Source: an uncultured Gemmatimonadota bacterium (GTDB lineage: Bacteria > Gemmatimonadota > Gemmatimonadetes > Gemmatimonadales > GWC2-71-9). From it: a DNA stretch of 5,843 nucleotides. Numbering within the stretch: position 1 is the first letter of the stretch; every line of letters begins with the position of its first letter. Below the pieces are notes generated by a model. The model was not told the DNA's origin and did no database searches. It saw only the letters and a program-made list of their open reading frames with translations. The stretch lies in NCBI GenBank assembly GCA_946887295.1, contig CAMPKP010000180.1:1-5843 (forward strand). Reading direction: 5' to 3'. Positions 1-4,659 of the stretch are shown here, piece after piece. Both the position numbers and the translations under genes were made by a program.

Positions 1-34
1 ACGTGCTTCGTGACGGCGACATGCTCACTGCAGG

Positions 35-62
35 CTCCTCCGCTGACGAGTTCGCGGAGGAG
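35..62. terminator. Perfect 9-bp hairpin, possible terminator or structural element
   Basis: The arms at 35-43 (CTCCTCCGC) and 54-62 (GCGGAGGAG) are exact inverted complements around a 10-nt loop. The hairpin lies about 65 nt past the stop of the DinB gene on the minus strand, so it could end that transcript. No T-run follows on either strand, which makes intrinsic termination uncertain. The surrounding 1-127 holds no gene I can support. Plus-strand frame 3 is open from the left edge to a TGA at 99-101 and could be the tail of a truncated gene, but its third codon positions are less GC-rich than in the genes here and nothing in it is recognisable. Confidence 0.3.
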
Positions 63-127
63 ACTACCTGCGGCTGGTCAAGCGAATCTCAAGCGGGCTG
101 AGGAGGCCGCCGAATGTCGCTCCCTCC

Positions 128-643
128 CTAGCCGACGGTCGCCGGCCGGAACTCCGCCGCGTTCTCCCCGTAGCTCCACATGAACGGCGGCGCGACACCG
201 AAGAGGCGTGCGTAGACGTACAGCTGCCCGCGGTGGTGCACGAACTCGTCGTTCATGATCGAGAACCCGACCCACCCGGGCCAGGTTTGCTTCCAGGGTG
301 TGGAGACGATGGCCCGCAGCTCCGCGTCGCCGATCCGGGCCACGGCCAGGTCGGCCTCGTCGAAGCACTGCCTGGCGAAAGCGATCAGGGCCGGCTTGTC
401 CAGCTCGTCGGCCAGCCGGGCCTCAGCCGCCTCATCGGCGGTGACGCTGCCCGTCGCGACACCCCGAGCGATGTCCCGGACGCACGTCGCCGACACATGG
501 ACCGCCAGCTCGGTCGCGGACCGCAGGCCCGGGACCGGTTGACTCCGGTACCGGTCTGCGGGTATCGCCTCGAGCAGGCGGAGGTAGACGCCGTATTTCT
601 GCCGGAACTGGTCCCAGAACCCGTCGAGTGCCTGCTTGTTCAT
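128..643 (-). CDS. DinB-family (DinB/YfiT-like four-helix bundle) protein
   Basis: The product is 171 aa, a normal length for the DinB-like metal-binding four-helix-bundle superfamily. The start at 643 is preferred over an in-frame ATG at 688 because GGAGGAGGG lies 3 nt upstream of it and the extra 15 residues look like non-coding sequence. Visible family features are His49 in the second helix (ELAVHV) and the C-terminal signature NDEFVHHRGQLYVYARLFG at about 131-149, with His136/His137 before RGQ. In many DinB proteins the HRGQ histidine is preceded at -4 by another His; here that position is Glu133, so the metal site may use a Glu or be altered. Family members include thiol-dependent transferases and DNA-damage-induced proteins of unknown role, so the substrate cannot be named. 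The gene lies 92 bp downstream of dodecin on the same strand, with a terminator-like hairpin between them, and is probably transcribed separately. Confidence 0.88.
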   Translation of the reverse strand: MNKQALDGFWDQFRQKYGVYLRLLEAIPADRYRSQPVPGLRSATELAVHVSATCVRDIARGVATGSVTADEAAEARLADELDKPALIAFARQCFDEADLAVARIGDAELRAIVSTPWKQTWPGWVGFSIMNDEFVHHRGQLYVYARLFGVAPPFMWSYGENAAEFRPATVG

Positions 644-646
644 CGT

Positions 647-655
647 CCCTCCTCC
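647..655 (-). promoter_or_regulatory. Strong Shine-Dalgarno site fixing the DinB start
   Basis: Read on the minus strand this is GGAGGAGGG, 3 nt before the ATG at 643. It matches the anti-SD sequence very well and is the reason for rejecting the longer in-frame start at 688. Confidence 0.75.
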
Positions 656-690
656 GCTGGAGTGCGAATGGTGGTACCGTGAAAGCACGA

Positions 691-713
691 GCGCCCCGCG
701 TGAGGCGGGGCGC
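691..713 (-). terminator. GC-rich hairpin downstream of dodecin, likely terminator
   Basis: The perfect 9-bp arms GCGCCCCGC (691-699) and GCGGGGCGC (705-713) enclose a 5-nt loop. The hairpin starts 22 nt after the dodecin stop codon. In the direction of minus-strand transcription it is followed by TCGTGCTTTC, which has only a short T-run, so it is an imperfect intrinsic terminator. Its place between dodecin and the separately signalled DinB gene supports the call. Confidence 0.6.
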
Positions 714-735
714 CGGACCTCCGACCCTGGAGACT

Positions 736-942
736 CTAGTCGCCTTCGACCAGGAACGACAGCTTCGCGTTCACCCGATACCGGACGATCCGATCGCCCT
801 CGACTACGCCGGAGAAATTGTCGATCCAGATGCTCTTGATATTGCGGACCGTGGCGCCGGCCTGCTTGACCGCCTGCTGGGCCGCGTCATCGAAGCTCCG
901 GTCGGACTCCGCGATGACCTCGAGAACCTTCACGATGCTCAT
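736..942 (-). CDS. Dodecin (small flavin-binding/storage protein)
   Basis: This 68-aa protein matches dodecins in length and pattern. It begins MSIVKVLEVIAESDRSFDDA, then has a helix rich in Ala and Gln (about 17-30), the strand NIKSIWIDNF with Trp39 at the place of the flavin-stacking tryptophan, and a final strand IVRYRVNAKLSFLVEGD. Dodecins are known to form hollow dodecamers of beta-alpha-beta-beta subunits that bind riboflavin, FMN or related flavins in aromatic sandwiches, acting as cytosolic flavin buffers. The start is fixed by AAGGAG 5 nt upstream of the ATG. The gene lies 176 bp downstream of the SCO gene and is followed by a hairpin, so it is probably its own transcription unit. 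The link to the respiratory genes upstream is positional only. Confidence 0.95.
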   Translation of the reverse strand: MSIVKVLEVIAESDRSFDDAAQQAVKQAGATVRNIKSIWIDNFSGVVEGDRIVRYRVNAKLSFLVEGD

Positions 943-1118
943 GGCTGCTCCTTGCGGTGGGACCCGCGACGGGTGGCGGGGCTCAATATGAGGCGCGCGC
1001 AGGCGGTGGTCCAGCCCGAATCCTGCCCGACCGCCGGCTCGAGGGTGCCCATGTCCGTCATGGCCGGCCCCATCTGGTCCACGCTCGTGGCATGTGTTGA
1101 CGGCGCGGCTAGGGGTGG
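943..1118. other. Intergenic gap between SCO and dodecin genes
   Basis: These 176 bp probably hold the dodecin promoter (minus strand) and the end of the oxidoreductase transcript. I see no convincing -35/-10 pair and no terminator with a T-run. A weak AT-richer spot (CATATT on the minus strand, near 984-989) could be a -10. A 44-codon minus-strand reading frame beginning at 1076 ends in an ATGA overlap with the dodecin start, but it has no clear Shine-Dalgarno site and is not recognisable. Confidence 0.4.
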
Positions 1119-2003
1119 CTACGACGTGGCCTCCACCGCGGCCACGATCGCATCCGCATCCGCCCCCAGGGCGTACGCCAGCCGCCCCGCCGGGCTCACC
1201 ACGTAGACGATCGAGGGATGGGTGACGTCCCCGCTCGCGGGATTCCGGGTGCGCGGCACCCGCCACGCGGTGAGCGCGCGCTCGACCGCGGCCACGTCGC
1301 CGCTCAGCACGTGCATCCCCTCCCCCAGCTCCCACATCTCCGCCAGGTACGGCAGGCGCGACTCGGTGTCGCGCCAGGGGTCGAGCGTCACCACCAGCAG
1401 CACCGCGCCCCGCTCGCCCAGGCGGCCGGCGGCGGTGCGCGCGGCCTGCACGGTCAGCGGGCACACCGTGGCGCAGTGGCCGAAGGCGAAGGTGACGATC
1501 ACCGGCCGGCCCGCGAAGCCGCGGGCCGAGACCGAATCGCCGTGCTGGTCCACCAGCTTCAGCGCCGGCACCGAGTCGCTCACTCGGCCCGCCGCCACCG
1601 CGTCGGCGACGTCGCCCGAGGGGCGCACGGCGAAGGGCTCGCCGCGGGCCTGGGCGACGACTCCGCCGGCGGCGACCAGTCCGATCGCCACCGCCAGCCC
1701 GGCTCCGGCGAGCACCGCCCGGCCCGGCGGCCGGGCCCACGCGGCCGCGAGCCCCTCCCGCAGGGCATCGCCCCAGATCACGACCAGCACGGCGACGAGG
1801 CCGACGGGCTCGCCGACCAGCAGGATCCACCCGCCGGCGTTCGGCAGCCTGTCGGGCGCCGCGCCGAAGCACACCTCCCTGGTCCGGAGCAGCCACTCGG
1901 GCGCCGCGGCGCCCGCCGGCCAGAGTGCGAGCGCCCACCACGCCGCGGTGACGAGGCCGATCGCCGCGAGCGCGCCCAGGGCGAGCGCGCCCCGCGTGGT
2001 CAG
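1119..2003 (-). CDS. SCO1/SenC-family copper chaperone with N-terminal membrane helices
   Basis: The C-terminal thioredoxin-like domain carries the SCO copper-binding signature GHCATVCP, a C-x3-C motif (Cys177/Cys181 in the long form), and the distal conserved histidine in DVTHPSIVYVVSP (His262). SCO proteins deliver copper to, or reduce the cysteines of, the CuA centre in subunit II, and the CuA gene is two genes upstream. The reading frame has no stop from 1119 to 2045. The only ATG, GTG or TTG start is a GTG at 1874 (251 aa) whose purine-rich stretch abuts it too closely. The 43 codons upstream encode a hydrophobic helix (about residues 5-30), and with it the protein would have three membrane helices (about 5-30, 58-77 and 95-117). 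The Arg-containing loop between the last two would be cytoplasmic and the SCO domain periplasmic. I therefore place the start at a CTG at 2003, five bases past the upstream TGA, as an inference giving 294 aa. The SCO assignment is firm; the start is not. Confidence 0.88.
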   Translation of the reverse strand: MTTRGALALGALAAIGLVTAAWWALALWPAGAAAPEWLLRTREVCFGAAPDRLPNAGGWILLVGEPVGLVAVLVVIWGDALREGLAAAWARPPGRAVLAGAGLAVAIGLVAAGGVVAQARGEPFAVRPSGDVADAVAAGRVSDSVPALKLVDQHGDSVSARGFAGRPVIVTFAFGHCATVCPLTVQAARTAAGRLGERGAVLLVVTLDPWRDTESRLPYLAEMWELGEGMHVLSGDVAAVERALTAWRVPRTRNPASGDVTHPSIVYVVSPAGRLAYALGADADAIVAAVEATS

Positions 2004-2007
2004 CGGC

Positions 2008-3765
2008 TCAGCCGATCTTCCAGATGGCAGCGAGCACCTTCCAGTTCACGAAGAAGTACAGGATGAAGGCCCCGAGGAAGATGAACACCAGCACCATGGT
2101 CCCCGGCGCCGGCCCCATGATCCCGCGCCCCGGCGCGTGCAGCTCGGCGTTGAGCTGGTCCACGTTCGGCGGGAGGCGCGGCGGGTGAGTGAGCCCGCGC
2201 GGCACGCCCCGCATCTCGACGCCCTCGGTGATCGTGCCGAGCGGCTCGCCCAGGAACACCGACTTCACCGCGATCGCCACGAACCCGAGCGCCGCGGTCG
2301 CCGCCGTGAGCCCGCCGAGCGCCATGATGGCGAGGACCAGGTCCACCGCGGGGTCGAACTGCACGTCGAACGGCGCCCCGCTGAAGCTGATGTCCCAGTG
2401 CCGCCGCGGCACGCCGAACTGCCCCGCGAACGTCATGAAGATGGTGAAGAACAGCATGCCCCCCGCGAACATGTAGGGCTGCACCTTGGCGAAGCCCCAG
2501 AAGGCGACCTTCTTCCGGAAGACCAGCGGGATCAGGTAGTAGGTGGCCCCCATGAAGGCCATCGCGGTGCCGCTCACCACGGTGGCGTGGAAGTGCCCCG
2601 GCGAGCGGAGCGTGTTGTGCACGATGATGTTGATCTGCTCGGTGCCGATGGTGACCCCGGTGATGCCGCCCACGAACCCGAACACGACGACCGAGAACAC
2701 CAGCGAGCTGAACCCCGGGTCGCCCCAGGGTGCCCGGCGCAGCCAGCCGAAGAGCCCGCTGCCCACCCCGCGGAGCCGCTGCCCCAGCTCCATCCCCGCC
2801 GGCACGGTGAACCCGTGGATCATGCTCGCCAGCACCGCCATGTACATGAAGTAGCTGGTGTTCACCACCTTCCAGGCGGAGCCGAAGCCGGGGTCCACCA
2901 GCAGGTGGTGCGCGCTGGCCATCGAGATGAAGAGGATGTAGAGCACGAACGCCAGGCGGCTGATCTTCTCGTTCAGCACCACCGCGCCCACCGTGAGCGC
3001 GCCGAGCATGTACCAGACCGCCACCATGGCGGCGACGTTGATCTGCTGCGAGCTGTGGCCGAGCGCCCACCAGATGAGTCGGTAGACCTGCGGGTCCACC
3101 TCCATCAGCCCCATCGACCAGAGGAACGTGGGCACGTAGATCGCCGCGCCGTGCAGCAGGGTGATGACCGCGATGATGGCCGCCGTGGCCGCGCCGTAGA
3201 CCACCAGCGGCAGCGAGCCCGGGTACCGCCGCTCCCGCTTGGCCACCACCAGGTTGGCGAAGAAGATCCCGGTCACCACCAGCGCGCCGACCGCGAACAG
3301 GATGACGCCCAGATAGTAGAGCGGGTGGGCCCGGAGCGGCACGTACGAGGTGAAGAGCACGTCCGCCTTCCCGCCCCAGATCATCGCCTCCACCAGCAGC
3401 GCGCCCCCCACCATGAGGCCGAACGCCGCCCAGCTCAGCCGCGGCGCCGTCGCGCGGGCGTTGAGCAGGGCGGTGCTGGTGAAGTGGAGCACCGCCATCT
3501 CGAAGAAGATGATGAAGAAGATGAGCATGCTCATGCCGTGCGCCGTGAGCACCCGGTAGAACCACTCGGCCGGAAGCAGGTGCACCGCCTGCCAGCGGGT
3601 GAGCACCAGCAGGATCGCCGCGATGGCCCCGATCAGGAGCGCGACGACCGACGCCACCGCGTGGGCCTTGACCAGGGCCTCGCCGCCCAGGTGGATGTGG
3701 CGGCCGGTGACGGGACAGACGCGGAAGCCGGCGGGCGCCGTCGGCGCGGGCATCGTGGCGCTCAT
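2008..3765 (-). CDS. B-type heme-copper oxidoreductase subunit I lacking the active-site Tyr; probable NO reductase-like
   Basis: This 585-aa polytopic inner-membrane protein is the catalytic subunit of a heme-copper oxidoreductase. All metal ligands are visible: His76 (LTAHGMSM) and His393 for the low-spin heme, His391 for the high-spin heme (PGHFHATVVSG), and His237, His286 and His287 for CuB (GHSSQQ; SAHHLLVDPGF). The HHxxxDPG and LRSPGHFH contexts, VPLRAHPLYYLG, and a last helix at about 556-575 mark it as B-type (ba3-like). Oddly, the position four after His237, which is the cross-linked Tyr in A- and B-type oxidases (GHPxVY), is Gln241. This residue supports O2 cleavage, and its loss is a feature of NO reductases derived from oxidases, so cytochrome c:NO reduction to N2O is the favoured inference; a divergent oxidase is the alternative. 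The start at 3765 has GGAGGG 6 nt upstream and overlaps the subunit II stop as ATGA. The N-terminus has an extra soluble stretch with Cys17, His23 and His25. Confidence 0.95.
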   Translation of the reverse strand: MSATMPAPTAPAGFRVCPVTGRHIHLGGEALVKAHAVASVVALLIGAIAAILLVLTRWQAVHLLPAEWFYRVLTAHGMSMLIFFIIFFEMAVLHFTSTALLNARATAPRLSWAAFGLMVGGALLVEAMIWGGKADVLFTSYVPLRAHPLYYLGVILFAVGALVVTGIFFANLVVAKRERRYPGSLPLVVYGAATAAIIAVITLLHGAAIYVPTFLWSMGLMEVDPQVYRLIWWALGHSSQQINVAAMVAVWYMLGALTVGAVVLNEKISRLAFVLYILFISMASAHHLLVDPGFGSAWKVVNTSYFMYMAVLASMIHGFTVPAGMELGQRLRGVGSGLFGWLRRAPWGDPGFSSLVFSVVVFGFVGGITGVTIGTEQINIIVHNTLRSPGHFHATVVSGTAMAFMGATYYLIPLVFRKKVAFWGFAKVQPYMFAGGMLFFTIFMTFAGQFGVPRRHWDISFSGAPFDVQFDPAVDLVLAIMALGGLTAATAALGFVAIAVKSVFLGEPLGTITEGVEMRGVPRGLTHPPRLPPNVDQLNAELHAPGRGIMGPAPGTMVLVFIFLGAFILYFFVNWKVLAAIWKIG

Positions 3766-4358
3766 CGGGCACCCTCCGAGCTGGCGACTTCCTGGCCCAG
3801 GCTGTCGAGCACGATCACCCGACCCACCATCAGGTGGTGCCCGATGCCGCAGAACTCGTTGCAGATGATCCGGAAATCGCCGGCGGTGGTGGGCGTGACC
3901 CGGAGACCGTAGTCGTAGCCGGGGACGACCTGGAAGTTGACGTTCACCGGGAACAGCGAGAACCCGTGATTCACGTCCAGCGACGAGATGTGCAGGACGT
4001 ACTCCGCGCCCTGGCGCAGCCGCAGGATCGGGGTCCACTGGAACGTCATCCCCGTCAGGTACACGTCGCTGCCCGGCGGCGGCTCGACGATCGGCATGCC
4101 GCGGTCGGTGCCGACCTGGTACTGCTTGATGAACTCCTGGGTCCGCTTGTAGAACGTGGGGCCGTCGGTGCGCCGCCGGATGCCCGAGGGGTTCTGCCCG
4201 CCCCGCATGTGCCAGAGCGGCATCATCGCGAAGAGCACCAGGCACCAGGCGAACGCGATGGCGACCCACGTCTTCTCCGCCCGGTGCGCCGGCTTCCACC
4301 AGACCCCGGTGGGCGAGTCCAGGCCGGTATGGGTCTCGGGGGTGACCGGGGCGCTCAT
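3762..4358 (-). CDS. Heme-copper oxidoreductase subunit II with CuA site
   Basis: This 198-aa protein has one membrane helix (about 31-50) followed by a periplasmic cupredoxin domain. The CuA ligands are complete: His131 in LDVNHGFSL, then C-x3-C-x3-H-x2-M as Cys166, Cys170, His174 and Met177 in CNEFCGIGHHLM. CuA takes electrons from a cytochrome c or cupredoxin and passes them to the low-spin heme of subunit I. The short single-helix architecture and the spacing of the motifs resemble ba3-type subunit II rather than the two-helix mitochondrial form. I chose the ATG at 4358 over an in-frame ATG at 4403 because it forms a 4-base ATGA overlap with the stop of the upstream small gene. There is little Shine-Dalgarno signal, so translation is probably coupled. 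Its own stop overlaps the subunit I start in the same way. An intact CuA distinguishes this complex from cNOR (NorC, heme c) and qNOR. Confidence 0.95.
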   Translation of the reverse strand: MSAPVTPETHTGLDSPTGVWWKPAHRAEKTWVAIAFAWCLVLFAMMPLWHMRGGQNPSGIRRRTDGPTFYKRTQEFIKQYQVGTDRGMPIVEPPPGSDVYLTGMTFQWTPILRLRQGAEYVLHISSLDVNHGFSLFPVNVNFQVVPGYDYGLRVTPTTAGDFRIICNEFCGIGHHLMVGRVIVLDSLGQEVASSEGAR

Positions 4359-4531
4359 GGCAGCGGCGACCGGTCCAGGGTCATGACTTCCCACAGCCCC
4401 CACCCGGTGTAGAGCACCACCATGATCAGGATGCCGGCGCCCATCAGCAGGAACACGTTGTCGAACAGTCGCTGGCCCAGCGGGACGTGGGTCTCGTCGG
4501 CGTCGTCGCGGGACGGGGGCGCATGCGCCAT
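4355..4531 (-). CDS. Small single-helix membrane protein, likely accessory subunit of the heme-copper complex
   Basis: This 58-aa protein has a polar, acidic N-terminus (about 1-24, with SRDDADE), one hydrophobic helix (about 25-45: NVFLLMGAGILIMVVLYTGW) and a short tail TLDRSPLP. The ATG at 4531 is preferred over in-frame ATGs further upstream, such as 4708, because GAGGTGA lies 5 nt before it and the upstream extension would run across the divergent promoter region. It is the first gene of the operon and its stop overlaps the subunit II start as ATGA, so co-translation and a role in the same complex are likely. Single-helix small subunits such as subunit IIa of ba3 oxidase are known in B-type enzymes. 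I do not recognise a specific family from sequence, so the assignment rests on context and topology. Confidence 0.75.
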   Translation of the reverse strand: MAHAPPSRDDADETHVPLGQRLFDNVFLLMGAGILIMVVLYTGWGLWEVMTLDRSPLP

Positions 4532-4535
4532 GGCA

Positions 4536-4542
4536 TCACCTC
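4536..4542 (-). promoter_or_regulatory. Shine-Dalgarno site of the first operon gene
   Basis: On the minus strand this reads GAGGTGA, 4-5 nt before the ATG at 4531. It decides the start of the small membrane protein, and therefore the start of the whole operon. Confidence 0.6.
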
Positions 4543-4567
4543 GTCGGGAGTGGCGGATTTTGAGGAG

Positions 4568-4583
4568 TTGCACGACAATGCAA
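4568..4583. promoter_or_regulatory. TTGCA-N6-TGCAA dyad, candidate operator
   Basis: The arms TTGCA (4568-4572) and TGCAA (4579-4583) are exact inverted complements around six bases. The centre is about 44 bp from the minus-strand start codon and 84 bp from the plus-strand start codon. The 5-6-5 spacing resembles CRP/FNR-superfamily sites, but the arms are not the classical TGTGA or TTGAT. A regulator shared by both units is an inference; a chance 5-bp dyad is possible. Confidence 0.35.
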
Positions 4584-4659
4584 GAGGACGAATTTCGGCG
4601 CAAGGCTTCGCGCGACGTCTCATGCCCGTTTAACGAAATCTTCATAGGGGAAACTCCGG

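Larger units (their letters stand above)
4532..4659. promoter_or_regulatory. Divergent promoter region between the operon and cytochrome b gene
   Basis: These 128 bp separate two divergently transcribed units and must hold both promoters unless one is distal. The region is visibly richer in A+T than the genes around it, for example GTTTAACGAAATCTTCATAG at 4628-4647. I could not fit a convincing sigma70-type -35/-10 pair in either direction. On the plus strand AGGGG at 4646-4650 sits 9 nt before the cytochrome b ATG and is its likely ribosome binding site. Confidence 0.6.

Noticed and set aside
1..22. A possible minus-strand gene starting with ATG at 22 and leaving the window
   Set aside because: Only seven codons are visible and the nearest GGAGGAG is 12 nt away, inside the hairpin arm; too little to support a gene.
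1049..1063. CCATG-N5-CATGG inverted repeat in the SCO-dodecin gap
   Set aside because: Only 5-bp arms in GC-rich sequence with no T-run and no placement relative to a recognisable promoter.
943..1076. A 44-codon minus-strand frame ending in ATGA at the dodecin start
   Set aside because: No Shine-Dalgarno site, no recognisable sequence, and several clustered ATGs with no reason to prefer one; the overlap may be chance.
1222..3912. An 896-codon plus-strand open frame across the oxidoreductase genes
   Set aside because: It is antisense to subunit I and SCO, is low-complexity (His, Arg, Pro, Glu, Ala rich), and is explained by high-GC codon bias leaving few stops on the opposite strand.
4598..4613. 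GCGCAAG/CTTCGCGC imperfect dyad in the divergent region
   Set aside because: The arms match only if one base is bulged, so it is weaker than the TTGCA dyad and likely chance.
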